In this document: in pieces, positions 10,950 through 51,314 of the stretch
Position numbering within the stretch: position 1 is the first letter of the stretch
Layout of the letters: the number at the start of each line of letters is the position of its first letter
Source: Anopheles merus
Taxonomy: Eukaryota; Arthropoda; Insecta; Diptera; Culicidae
Direction: 5' to 3'
Assembly (NCBI RefSeq): GCF_017562075.2
Contig: NC_054084.1
Coordinates: 248,001-312,000, forward strand
DNA: 64,000 bases
Translations under genes and position numbers: made by a program
Notes under the pieces: generated by a model
Told to the model about the DNA's origin: nothing
The model's database searches: none
The model's input: the letters and a program-made list of their open reading frames with translations, nothing else

Positions 10950-12118
10950 TTATATATGTGCCGAAGAAACATGATTAGTTTCACTTTTTGACTCCCTCAC
11001 TTCCTCAACACCGGTGGTTTAAAAATACATTAGGTGACCGCGATGTGTTTTACTGGAGTGATTTTTAATTGGAAGTTCGTTAACTGGGATGATTCTCAGT
11101 TAAAAACTACATAAATGTCAAAACATGAAATATTCGGATTCTTACGAAGAGAAATTCATAGTAAATGTGCATTTTTTAACAAATTTTTCCTCTCAGTTAG
11201 CGGTCACCTACTGTATTTGTATTCAATACACCTCTGCCGGGACTTGGAACGGTATGACGGATAACCAAAACATAAACAAAACGAATATAAGAAACATGAC
11301 CTCGGCAAAACATGGCCTGCAAAGGGCGTCGTTCGGACGAGTTTGCTGTTACTCAAGTGTTGGTTTGCACTGTGAGAAAAAAAAGATAAATAAAAGATGC
11401 ATGGGAAGGTGTGTACGCTTGCGTTTATCAGACTAGAACAAATTTAACTCAATGTACAGAATGCCCCCCTCCCCCCCTGTGACCAATTCTATGCGTTTAA
11501 CGCACTCTTTCTTTTTTGCAATAGATTTGGTCAGGAATAGAAGTAGAATTTGAAGCACTCTGCAGAAGATTTAGTTCTGCTTAGGGGTGAGTTTCGTATG
11601 ATCAGTTTTGAGAAGAAGTTATCTAGTATTTTTGTAAAAAATAACTCTTTTAAATGTTTGTTATATGTTTTGTTTAGTTGGTACGGGTTTAGATTTACTT
11701 CACAAATATCAAGATACTCGATCATTTGAATTTTTTCGGTACACTCCTTACACTTATCATTTGCTTACCGGTGGTGGAACTCACTCCCAACCCCACTGGA
11801 CAACTGTTGCGTTAGCACTGCATTCGTACGATGGGTTACGTTCTACGCCCACCATGCTAATTTCCTTCGGCAAGACGAACGCACCCGACCGACCGCGTGT
11901 GCGTTCCTGTTTGCGCATGTGTACAGCGCTGTAGTAACTCAACCAAGCATAAGCGCTCACACACATACCCGAGTGAACTCACAATCGCTCCTCTCCCCAT
12001 TCCCTCTGCGGCTATACTAGACGGTCATTCGAGTGACCGAGATGTCACGACACCGCGTACGCGCACATCGCTATTGGCATGCGAGCGACCGAGCTGAGAT
12101 TCTACTTTCTTCTACTTC

Positions 12119-12127
12119 TATTTAAAG
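12119..12127 (+). promoter_or_regulatory. TATA-like element upstream of the SLC16 transporter
   Basis: TATTTAAAG lies about 430 bp before the start codon of the transporter. Downstream sequence up to 12553 would then be the 5' UTR. No strong initiator was found at the expected +30 distance, so this is tentative. Confidence 0.3.
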
Positions 12128-12553
12128 CTGCTGCCGGGACATGCTCCGATCGCATAACGGCACCGTCGCTTCATTTGCGCTCTGGTCGTCGTCGTTGCGG
12201 TTAACAGCGGAGGACCATCTGCTGCTGCTTCCTTCGCAACCCAACTCCTATCGCTTTTTGCGTGTCGAGAAACGGCGACGTGACGGGAACGATCGAAATC
12301 GGAACTGATTGTGGTGATAATGTCCCAAAGGTCCCATCGCAGGACGGTTCCATCCGTCGTCCCAGTGTCGTCAAGTGCGTGATCGCAGGAAGTGCAGTGA
12401 GAGTGATTGTGATAACCGTGGCTGTTGTCAGGTCAAGTGTCCCGATCTTGATCTGCCACGGACAGTTGATTACGATCAAGGCGATTGTGACCGATCGATA
12501 GTTGTGGAAAACAGACTCGTTAAAGGCACAGTGAACCTTGTTCTCCCCGCACA

Positions 12554-15500
12554 ATGACCGAGAACTCGAGAATCGTCAAAGATAGTGTAACGCCCGTGAT
12601 CGTGAAAGGAGCAGTAGCGGCCACGAATGGGCATCACGCGCAGCTGAACGGTGGTCACGCCGCCCTCGGGAAGGATGGCAAGAAGGTGATCGTACCGTTG
12701 CTGGAGGCCGATGCTCACGCAGTGCACGAACCGCCAGACGGTGGTACTCGGGCCTGGCTGGTGATGATTGGTGCATTCCTCTGCAACGGTGTCCTGTTCG
12801 GTGTGATCAACACGTACAGCGTAGTGTACCTGAGCCTTCAGAAGCAGCTACAGGCGGTCGGAGACAATGAAGCATCCAGCAAAGCAGGTAAGTGTAGCTG
12901 GCCAAAGAGTTCTGGACCACGTGGTCAGTGCAATGGAGGCGGATGGTAATTCATGTGTAGCCACGTTATTCGTTACCACGGCATCGGTTTGAGAACTTCA
13001 AGTTATGAAGGAAAAGCTACCGCCAATACCGATGGTTTGTTTATAAAATGACGCATTGGTTAAATGTGTGCGGTTTGTGCGGCTGGTAAGGGACCGTGCC
13101 TGTAACGCACATAGCGTAGCGAAAATAACCACTTGTCGTCTGTGTGTTTGGCGCGCCGTGATGGCGTGATCGTACCAGTTGGAAAGTTGGCAAGGGCAAG
13201 GTTAGTAGGGGAAAGGGGATGGGGGAATTTCGCGTACAATTCACTGTTTTTTGTTTTGTTTTGTTTCGCTTTGAAAGGTGAACCGTTGCTGATGCAATGA
13301 TTTCAACGACTTGCCGAATCTGCTTCCGTTGCGTATTCTTTGCGTCTGATTAACGTTAACTAATTTGTGGGACGTGTTTTTGTGCCTCTGAGCGACTGTT
13401 TATGGACCAATGACATGACCTGTGTGTGTCTGTCATGCATTCCGGCAGTGTCTAGGCAGTTTGGGTATGGGCTTGAAACCCAAATAAACTAAAACTTCGC
13501 TTCAGACAGATTGGTTGCTGCCTTTGTGTCGTTTGTGCTGATGATAAGACGGCAGTTGGCGCGTGCAATGGTTTGAGGTTCTTCTGAGGAGGTAAACTGC
13601 TGATTATTCCATCATTACACAATGGGTCTTGGGGCGATAGGGACAGGCCTGTCTCGAACGGAACCAACCCGAGACGACGGGTAGGTCGTTGTAACACTTT
13701 CATAAATACTGGACCAGTTGAACGACCGAAACGGCGGGGTAAGTTTCGGCTGGGAAAAATGACCTCCCGTTTAGTGCAGTTACTAGGGATGATTTGTTTG
13801 AATTGAACCGTCTTAATCACCAGCCACGGATGGATTGAGTGAGAGATTATCTTTACGGACACTCAGTTTGCACACCGGCTCACCAGGGGCCAGTTCACTA
13901 TTTTATGGCACCTTTTGCAACAGGTATTAAAGCGCAAGCCTTTGCAAAAGCTTGTTCCCCGGCGGCTCTCCCACCTCTCAGCTCATCCAAGCGGGAGAAA
14001 TATTGCTGTTGGTGCGCAAAATTTTATGCAAATATAATTCGCGTCAAATTAAAACAAATATGCGCGCACACACACTTACACACGCAACAACACTCACCTG
14101 GTAGGCACATCTCCCTAAAGGGGAAGAGAGACTTTGAGCCAGGTACGGTGTAAACAACTATTTTTTGTGCTGTCGCCTACTTCACGCGCACTCCAGATGT
14201 GATTGTGTGTTGCCAAGGAGGAGGACACATCCTGCACTTACTGTTGGTTACATTACGAATATTGCACCGGTTGGTCTCTCCGTCCGATTGTTATCTCATA
14301 CAAACGAGACCTGTAGAATGTGTAGTAGATACGAGATTATCGCTCGAGTGGTCTGGTGGAAGGCACACGCGGCCACTTTGAATACTGTTGACGTCCAGCT
14401 ACAGGGGGAAGATTAACAATTTGGAAGCTTTGGCTAGACGACCGCGTCAAGGGCTTCGAAGGGCGGTGACGATGTTGATGTTGGCTTGATTGACAGTGAT
14501 CGATCATCATTGTTGATTTTGTAGTCAATTTTCATTCGGCCATTTAAAGAGCGACTAGGTGAGTGCGAAATTTGACCCCCACAAAACAATGCACTTAACG
14601 AGACACGGATCTAGACTAGGGATATGCGCTTTTTTCGACTAGATAAGAGAGTGTAAGAGTAAGAAGCATCGTTCAGGCGTACAAAAATCCGATCCTACCT
14701 TCATCTCCAACCCGGCGATTACCTGTTTGTCACAGCGCATAATAAATACTGCGTACACCAAGAATGTGTGAAGAGAGCGAGCCCCCAAAAAATAATTCTT
14801 AGCGTTGCGCATCATAACGCGCAACCGGGAACACGACACGGCAAAGCAAACAAAATCAATGTTTCAACAAGAAGAAAGACATCTACTTCTCGCCTACGGT
14901 GAGTCCATTTCCGCTGTCCACCGAGTGCAGACAAGCAAACAGACAAGAAATACCCTTGCAAACCGATAATAAAAATAGATTCCTCTCGATTTTGCGTCTC
15001 ACGTTGGGGTCGTTGGGCTAACCCAGGGAATAGGTAGAGACGAGAGAGACGGGGAGTATGTACGAGAAAGCATGTTACGAGCACTTCAATCACAAACGGT
15101 TGTGTACTCTCCATGGTTGACAAATTTTCGCACAATTTTACCATTTTTCTACAATGATCTTGAAAGCACAAAAAAAGGTTGACGCAGTTTTTAATGGTTG
15201 CCATAAGGTGCCATAATGTTGTGTACGCAAATTCGTTCCATTTGTGGTGAAAATAACAAGCAAAAGAAAAGCTAGGAATTTCTTGACAAGTGTCAATCAT
15301 GGTACGATTGGGACTTGCTGCTGTCGACGTCATCATTCACCATTGACGTTTGTTAATCGTGTGTGTCTAAAGTATTTGTGTACTTCGAAACAAATGAATT
15401 ACAAAAAGTGAGCTCTATAGAGTTTTGAACTTATGATGCCTTGATTGATACACTCAAGGCGGATGTATTTGACTTTCAACTTTTTCCAACTTTCAACAAC

Positions 15501-18500
15501 AACTTTTCATGCCATCTGCCTAAACTCCATACCTATTAGCACGCTTCTACGTCTCATACCGTTTAATAACGCAACCTTCACCCCTTGTATTGATGTTGTG
15601 CAACAAATAAAGAATGAGAAAGAAAAAAACAAACAACCAAACCCATCTCTCTTTTCACTTCTTCATTTCGATTGATCAGATGAGAGTATCCTCATCGCCC
15701 TGTACGTGCGACAGTTCAATTGAAAGATTATTCGATTGATCGATTTTTCCTTCTGACTTAGCGTATGCGCTTCGATGATGGTATCATGCCTGATGGCATA
15801 CCCGAGTCGCTTTGACAATTGTCTAAATTTGGTTCCTCTAATTTTCATTAACAGGTCATAATATTTTGAAACATCGAAGCTGTTTAGTTCCGTTTGATTA
15901 CATTCGTGCGCGCCGGAATAAACATCGCTGCAAAAAAGCAGGAAAAAAATCGCATCACCGAGCCAGCTGCCGGTTACAAAAACATGGAAACCCCACAATA
16001 TAGTCTGCAACAAAAAAAAAAGAATAATAAAGCGATTTTCAGATTGTTTTTAAAGAAAACACCCCTTAAATGGCAATGGAAATGTCACTGCGCCTACCCT
16101 TCGTTATCGCGACCTAAGCACGCACCGCGTGCTGCGCCCTTTACGTATAACAACTTTTGCTAAGCGATTGCAAAACAACCTCTTGCAACCTTGTGCAGAA
16201 AGCAAAAAAAAAAACCGCGCTGGCAAACGTTTAACCACCACGCAGTCCGGTATTTGTTTTGAGCCGGTTGTCCTAAACATGTTTGATCTTTTAAATAATT
16301 CATTGCGTGGAACAACGGATACTGCCACAGTCACTGTATTGCGTATTTAGTCACGTGGTATAAACAATTTACATCACCAGCTGCACTTCCTACATGCCAG
16401 CAAGGTGTCTGGTAGTTCTAGGTTGGAATGTGGTTGGCAGAGTGGGACGCTGCAATGGGCGTTCTGTTGGTATCAGTTCAGTTGATGATTGAGCGGGATG
16501 TTGAATGGGTGGTTCTGGTTTGAAATAGGAAAAGCAACACAATGTTTCCCAAAATGTTGTATGATAAGGAGGAAGAATACCTATCGCTCCGAAACATTAC
16601 GCCGTTAGGTGTATCCAATTAAATTCCACTTCCTAAAATAGTGTTCCAACTTTATCTTAGCCATTTAAGCAATATTTCAACAATTGTGCAAGACGCGTGG
16701 CATGTAGTTGTAGTTCGCAGCTGCCAATGCGAATGGCTTTTTAAACGTGGCAAGAAAATCTTGTAATCACTTCCGTTTCGTTACGCCGTTTTGAACCTGG
16801 GACAGTGTCCTACCGGCTTCATCATACATTGTTTTGTCCATCGACCACCATGGCCACAAAGTGCATGGGGTTGTACCATATTTATAGCTCACCGTTGATG
16901 CACTGTCCGCCCGTTTTGTTTACCTGTTTGCATGCGGCCAAACAGTTTCAATATGTATTTCCACTCTAGTTATATGGCTTCTAGAGTCGAAAGTGTTGGA
17001 GTTGGAGTAACAACATCCAAAAACCACAACAGCACATTGGCTATATGCGCTATCTGGTGTGAGCTCACTGCTAGATGAAGCCACTCTTGGACAGAATAAT
17101 CATTTGCTGCAAGAATACATATTACATAGCTCATTTTACACCTTTTCTCCCACCAGTGACCCGACCCGAATGGTTAAATCAACCGATACTGGCGTCCCGG
17201 TCGGTACTGGTGGTGCGGATTATGTTTCATTTCCGTCTGGTCGTATGGAAAACGGTGGAAATGTCACTAATTCGTACAAAGTGACGAGCCCTACGGGCCA
17301 TACTATGGTTGGAACTAAGAGACACACGCGCAAGAAGAATCCGTACATTTGTCGTTGTGCTCTGTCGGTCGGTTCCTGAACGTTAAATCCAATTACAATA
17401 TCAATAAATCATAACATAATTTCTTCATTCCGCATTCTGTGAGTTGGAGATGCTTCAACGAACTTGTTATGCACACGATGCTTAAGGCATATCCTTTTGG
17501 TTTGATCAGAAGTTGAGGAAATTTGGTCTCAGCGGCAAAAGAAAATCATTCCCAAAAGTTGATGACCCACTGCTACGTGGCAGCGATTTGTTTGAAGTAA
17601 AAATGCTTCAAATTAACGAAACTTAACGAAAGCGTACTTGTTCGATGTCAGCGATCTTAGTGGTTCAGTGGAACGTACAACAAAGGAGGAAGTGAGCCAT
17701 GATAATGATACAGAACTAGGCGCTGGAGCGGTGAATCGCATGGTTGTTGTTATTGTTATTGAGAGCAATTAAGTTAATATGCCGCGGAGTGTGGGTTCTA
17801 GGTTCAAAGCGTACCGAAAGTTGTTTGAGCTGCAGTGTGTGCGTTGTTTGGACAAACATGATCTCTTCTCCTCTTTCTATAGAAGCGTTTGCTGCTCGAT
17901 TATGTTGATTTGGCTTCATTTCTTCACGGGTGCAGCAAACAGACCCAATTGGGGTTATGGTGGAAGGCTCCAGGAAAGCTTACGGATCTGGTTTATTTAT
18001 TTGTTTGTACCATGTTTTATTATTGATTTACACACTAATTCCTTTCCTCGTTTCCAGCACTCGTCGGTTCGTTGACGATCGGCACGACCTTTCTGCTCTC
18101 CCCCGTATCTGGTATCCTGACGGACAAGATTGGGCTGCGGCGAACAACCTTCATTGGTGGGCTGCTAACATGCAGCGGTATGTTCCTGTCGTCCTTCTTC
18201 ACGGATAACGTTACCGCACTGTATTTCACGTACGGTATCATGTTTGGGCTGGGAGCGGCACTGGCCTATACTCCATCCCTCGCTATTCTCGGTCACTATT
18301 TCAAGCGCTACCTAGGGCTGGTGAATGGTATCGTAACGGCAGGCTCGAGCGTGTTCACCGCCATCATGCCCATCTGTCTCGACTATCTGGTCGAACATAC
18401 CGGGCTGAAAACGTCCTTCCGCATACTGGCCGTCATCTCGAGCTTTGTGATATTCTGTGCAATGCTATACAAACCACTACAACCTCCGCCACCACCGCCG

Positions 18501-19479
18501 AAGGTAAAACCGGGCCGCTCGGCCGTCAACACGTTCCTCCGTTCGTTCATCAACTTTGACAACTGGAAGAAGAAGCGATATATCATCTGGGCGGTTTCGA
18601 TCCCTATCGCACTGTTCGGGTACTTTGTGCCGTACGTCCATATGGGAAAGTTTGTGCAGGACAATTTCCCGGGGAAGGGCGAAAATCTGCCTGTAATGTG
18701 CATTGGCATCACGTCCGGATTGGGACGACTGCTGTTCGGATTCATTGCTGATATGCCACGCGTAAACAGAGTGCTGCTGCAGCAAATGTCGTTCGTGCTG
18801 ATCGGTACGCTGACGATGTGTTTACCGGCGACCGGTTCGTTCCCGCTGCTGCTGGCCATTGCCCTGGCGATGGGTCTGTTCGATGGGTGCTTCATCTCAC
18901 TGCTAGGACCGATCGCGTACGATATCTGTGGACCGCGCGGCGCAACACAAGCGATCGGATTTCTGCTCGGGATGTGCTCACTGCCCCTGACGCTTGGACC
19001 GCCAGTTGCGGGCATGCTGTATGATCAGACCGGTTCGTACAAACTGCCCTTCATTCTGGCCGGTATTCCACCGCTGTTCGGTGCTAGCACCATGTTCCTT
19101 ATACGCTGCGTCAAGGATGAGGCCTCAAAGCAGCAAACAATGACGACGGAACCGAAGCTGGAACCGCTGGCACACACTGCCTGGGACTGCGGTAAGAAAC
19201 GAAATGTGTGAATGTGGAATGTGTGAGAGAAATAGCAAAACATTATAATCTAACCTTCCTCTCTAACCCTCTCCTCCAGAAAACCCAACGGATGGTAAAC
19301 CGATAAATGGACAGCTACATCACGAGCGCCGGGCAACGTTGGCCAGTTCAGGTATTAATGCAAAATCTCCACTACTCACTCACGCTTCTGTGTCGTCCCT
19401 GATACTGGAAGCCTACATTGCGGATAATCCGGTGTTTCGACTGTATGCCGAACGCAAGTACTGCTACGGTATCCTCTGA
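12554..19479 (+). CDS. Monocarboxylate-transporter-like protein (SLC16 / MFS)
   Basis: Three exons, 12554-12887, 18058-19191 and 19280-19479, with matching phase-1 junctions, give 555 residues. A hydrophilic N-terminus of about 65 residues leads to the SLC16 signature PPDGGTRAWLVMIGAFLCNG entering TM1. The exon 2 part carries the other family marks: GILTDKIGLRRTTFIGG between TM2 and TM3, and SLAILGHYFKRYLGLVNG with AGSSVF at TM4-TM5. A cytosolic loop with a proline run follows TM6, then six more membrane segments. SLC16 members move monocarboxylates, aromatic amino acids or thyroid-like substrates across the plasma membrane; the substrate here cannot be read from sequence. Failure to splice intron 2 would give a short tail ending KKRNV instead of the 66-residue exon 3 tail. 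Confidence 0.92.
12888..18057 (+). other. Intron 1 of the SLC16 transporter (5.2 kb)
   Basis: The donor is GTAAGT at 12888 and the acceptor TTTCCAG ends at 18057. No repeat-family copy was recognised. One small open frame near 17171 is listed separately. Other open frames are short and overlap on both strands. Confidence 0.8.
17171..17379 (+). CDS. Candidate small ORF inside the transporter intron, unknown
   Basis: An ATG at 17171 opens 69 codons starting MVKSTDTGVPVGTGGADYVS and ending CRCALSVGS. A pyrimidine-rich splice-acceptor-like site (TTCTCCCACCAG) ends about 15 bp before the ATG, and an AATAAA lies 24 bp after the stop codon at 17403-17408. Together these resemble a terminal exon of a short transcript. 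The reading frame has no signal peptide or domain that I recognise, and the other two plus-strand frames are also partly open, so it may be chance. Confidence 0.25.
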
Positions 19480-20432
19480 CCGCCGCACTTCCGTAGCTCG
19501 GCTACCAGTGATTGCAATATGCTTCGTGTGCTAACATCCCTAATCGCAAACCAGTGGTAGCGCTTTCGTCTCTATTCGCTTGCTTGTTAATCTTAAGCTT
19601 TTAGTTCGTATTTGCTTTTTCCTCCCGTGCTGTGTTCATCAATCTGTCCAATTGGGTTTTAGCGATAGTGAGATGGCGGTAAACTGTCCCTGGTAATAAT
19701 TGGTGGTTAAATAGTTTTTGCTGAACCTTTTGTCGCTGTTGATTAGGGTGCGCTATCGTTTCCGGGCAGGATCGAGAACATTTTTCGCCTGCTTCCAGAG
19801 CCTACATTCCGCACGGTGCGTCTACTGCGCATTGTTAAGGCAGCCGATCAGGGTTTTGTGCGAACGGCTCAGTATTATGTATGATCTTTTGAGCATGGGG
19901 TAAAAGGGTACGGAAGCCTGATTACTTCACGCGGCTGCAGGCGTTGAGCCGCACGTTGCAGGCAGAACCCCGACGCCTCCGTCCGCGCGCGTAGTGTAGA
20001 TAGCGGGATTGCGGTCAGCGCGATTAACCATTTTGGGGCGGCACAGCGCAGCATCGAAGATGCATCTGTGTACCGAGTATAAACAGACTGGTGTAAACAG
20101 AGTGCTATCTTACAACAAGGCTCCCGAGAACCTTGCCTAACATAATCCACACTGTGTAGTGCTTTATCTGTTCACTGTTTTCCGCTTTGTAGCTCCGCTT
20201 GTTTTTTGTTTAATTTCGTTATTTGCGTTTTTTGTTGTATTGTTTTGCTCCGTATTTGCTGTCGTATTTTGTCTTTTTACATTATTCCGGTTACGTATTG
20301 CCGTTGTTGTTGTTGATCTTTTGTAAATATTCCCCACAAAATGATAAGCACCATTTTAATTGCCTCACTTTTTTGGATGAATTTTATTCCAGAATCACTC
20401 ACAGCGGAAAAAAATGAATCGGGTTAGGCTGA

Positions 20433-20444
20433 GTGTGTGTGTGT

Positions 20445-20488
<44 letters not shown>
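20433..20488 (+). repeat. (GT)n microsatellite
   Basis: An almost perfect GT dinucleotide run of about 56 bp, interrupted by single A-for-G changes, in the 3' flank of the transporter. Confidence 0.95.
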
Positions 20489-20489
<1 letters not shown>

Positions 20490-20895
20490 CGCTGATTGCG
20501 ATCAGGCCACCAGCCTTAGGTCCGTTCCAGATAGTCCGCTGGTGGAGCGGGGCTTAACTAGCTCGCAAACCATGGTTTTGCAGGATGTTTTGTAAAGAAG
20601 CAATTCTAGGTCGCGCGCAATACCACGTAAGATCGAAAGACGGGTTTGTTACTTCACACCATATGTAGGAAGTGTCAGAGTGGATTAAAAAACATCGTGC
20701 ATCGTTCATTTTTGTGTAGATAGTTAGATACAGTGACTAGATACAGAAATATCACAAAAATATAAAAGAAAAAGTTTACCTGCGCACGCCCTTACATGCA
20801 GCCAAAATGTGTGGAACGGTCACGGCATAGTCGGATGATGTTCGCATGCAGCATTTCGTGAAGAATATATACGGTCCAGGTACATATATAGAAAA

Positions 20896-21074
20896 ATAGA
20901 GAGATAGACACAGAGATAGCGAGCAAGAAGGAGAGGGAGAGAGAGAGAGAGAGAGAGAGAGAAACAGAGAGATAGGAAGAGAATATGAGCGAGAGAGAGA
21001 CATACAGAGTGAGAAAGAGAGAGTTAGAGAAAAAAAAGAGAAAGAGAAATGGAGAGAGAGAGAGAGGAGAGAGA

Positions 21075-21126
<52 letters not shown>

Positions 21127-21200
21127 GAGTGAGAGAGGGAGTGTGAGAGAGAGAGGGAGTGAGAGAGAGAGAGAGACAGAGAGAGATTGAGAGAGAGAGT
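20896..21200 (+). repeat. (GA)n purine tract
   Basis: About 300 bp of nearly pure purine on the plus strand, with the longest clean (GA)n stretches near 20935-20961 and 21080-21122. Such mirror-symmetric purine tracts can adopt triplex DNA. The long Ser/Leu-repeat frame on the minus strand is an artefact of this repeat. Confidence 0.95.
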
Positions 21201-23756
21201 TACGCTTTTGTACAATATTTATGTTTTAGTAAATAGAATGTTATTCTTTAACAGGGGAAACGAGATTCTTTGTTTTTAGGATAGAGGAGTTTAATCAAAC
21301 TGAATGCAGCATGCGCAGCGTTAGTGGAAAGGAAATTAAATCGAATCTTAAGCTACTGTAGTACAGAGTAATTTTGTTGGGCATATTGTTGTATCACTTA
21401 TCCGAAACATAACAAGGGCTATTTTAAATTACAACAAAAAAAAAATACAACACGTGGATTTTTCCTCAAACTGCTAACGGTTCGTCGAATCAATTAAACT
21501 GGTTAGTTTCACTGTTGTTGCAATAGATGACGCTACTGTCTATGGTTTGTGTCTAAGGTGGCTGTCGCTGAGATTGTTTGAAATAATTTTTATCATTATT
21601 GTATCATCTCGCGTATTTCCGTAGTAAATTTTAGATTACAAGTTTTTTTTAAGTAAATTTTAAAAATTGATAAGAAATAATTCTTTAGAACTCTTTCTTG
21701 AATTTCTTTCTTTCGTTTCGCTATTAAAGCTATGTAGAGAAAGGGTTTAATGTTAAATAAAAAAATTATAATTCATTTGCTAGGCAGAACATGTGTAAGA
21801 ACAATTACAAATCACAATCGAGAATCAGTTCGAAAATGTTTTCTAAACGCAACCAGCTACCACAACTAATAACAACTGACAACAGAGCCGTACCGTAAAA
21901 TTACTCAAAACCGCAACACAGTTTCTGGTAGAAAGCTGCAGGACTCAGACCAGAAAAGGAAATAAATCGACAAAACGACAAATAAAATTACCTCCTTCAT
22001 GCAAGTAACCCGACAATGATCGCAATCAATCATCGGTTTTGTGGTCTTTTATTTTTAATGGGTTTTTCCTTTCTCAATTTTGTGAGACTTCTTCTTCTCA
22101 TCGATAGTTTTCTCCCCGCTAACTCCCAGCCGAACCTAGCGAAAGGGGTTGAAAACAATGAACCATGCTTTGTAAATTTTCTTTTCTACGCTCTAGTTGA
22201 AGTCTTCCTCCTCCTTCTTCAGTCACGTGGCTGATGTTAGGGTACGTTTCTCTTTACGCTTCCTTGTTCCTCGAGTTTGTTCTATTTACTGTTTCGTTTC
22301 ATTATTCATTTCAACCATTTTATCGCCTGTTCTTTCTGCAATTGTCCTCGGCGGACTAACAAAAGTTCAATGCAAGGTAGACTAAGTATCCTGTATTACT
22401 CCAGCCTCAGTATGTACTGCTGCTGCAGCGAAGTGTGTGTCTGTATAGTTGTTTGATTGTTTGTTGTGTGTTATGTTATGTCAGGTGCAAATTGTGTTTG
22501 TTGTTTCTCTCTTTGTATTATTTATTCCTCCGTTGTACACACATTGTGGTAGTTTGTTGCATTTTGTGGTATCATTTTTTCATTTATTTTATTTCGTTTA
22601 ATGTAAAGGTTTTTGTTATTAATTTGCTACGATAGTATACTATGGATTAAATGGAATTTTCTCCCCACCGTCCGATAAATATGCAGTTTAGTGTTGTCGT
22701 GTGCGACAATTTGTCAAACTTTTTGCCTCTTGTTTTTGTATGCATTCATAATAGATGTTTATGTTATATATATATGGTATGGATTTCTTACTATACCTAA
22801 AAAAATATTTACCTCTGAGCCAGTTTCTTGTCATGTTATCATGCGTGCGCGGTTTGTGTGGATCCGCGTCGATTAATTAGGGGAAGCAGTTTATACGATG
22901 AAATACGCCAAACGTGCATTGGCCTCTCCTACATAGATACGACCTTGTTGTGTAATGGAGCCTCAATTTTGTGTAGTACATGTATATGTGCTTAGTAAAT
23001 TTCGTATGAATGTAGACCTCAAATATAGGAATATTTTAATGCATTAAATTCTCTTCATCATCATCAGTATCATCATTTAGCTGTGCCTTTCACAATTTCT
23101 TTTTTAATCGTGGTAGTAATGTATACGAGTTCACAACGAGCAATACATGGATGTCTTCTGCAATGGTAGCCATTCAACGTCTAGAAAAGTGAGTAGTAGT
23201 AAGAAGAGCAATACAGTAATTAACCGCCTCGTTTGTTGAAAACTGTTTGTTCTGCATAGTGGTACTGACGAAACGAAATGTCCACCGAACGTAACGGCAG
23301 CTATTCGAAAGACACGCAAATGCTTAATGTGTGAGCCTAAGCCTGACTTCCAAACCTACCAATGTACCTCTCCATTTTATCCTAAAACAACAGTGCGGTG
23401 CAACTTAGACAAAGCGGTGAAAGGTAAGATGGAATTGCTACTCATGTCGTGTCATCCGTTTTGCGGTAGATGCCCTGGAGCAGCGGGTTCTATCAAAAGC
23501 AGCGCTGTGTGATGTGCCTCATCAATGGTGGAAAAGGGGTTTTCTTTGATTCTTGCTTTTGTATCGTTAGAAATGATTAGTTGCGTTACAATGATTGGTA
23601 AGTACAATAATAATTAACACATATGGTACATTGATTTTTGTAGTATCCGGTATTTCGTGAGCCTTGGGACATGTTGTGTATGTTTTTTTTTGTGTGCGTC
23701 CAGGACGGGTCCTTTCTCTCAAAATGCGCATGTATCCGTATCGGGGATGTAATGCT

Positions 23757-51314
<27,558 letters not shown>

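Larger units (their letters stand above)
8005..12553. other. 4.5 kb without a confirmed gene, upstream of the SLC16 transporter
   Basis: No exon here matches a known protein. It contains a candidate TATA promoter at 8204, an open frame at 8458-8700, a SINE at 10796-10949, several homopolymer runs (C at 8732-8743 and near 10141; C-rich at 11463-11477) and a TATA-like element at 12119. The last 300-400 bp are probably the transporter's 5' UTR. Earlier parts may hold alternative untranslated first exons. Open frames on both strands overlap each other freely, which argues against coding. Confidence 0.5.
19480..23756. other. Convergent 3' flanks of the transporter and the prohormone gene
   Basis: This 4.3 kb lies between two converging genes and probably contains long 3' UTRs of both. 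It is AT-rich with a GT tract at 20433-20488 and a GA-rich tract at 20896-21200. Several AATAAA strings occur on the plus strand. No coding exon is apparent. Confidence 0.5.

Noticed and set aside
17930..18208. Plus-strand frame running into the transporter exon 2
   Set aside because: Out of frame with the transporter membrane segments; the strong TTTCCAG acceptor at 18057 and matched phases define the true exon boundary.
21024..21215. Ser/Leu-rich minus-strand open frame
   Set aside because: It is a translation of the GA tract.
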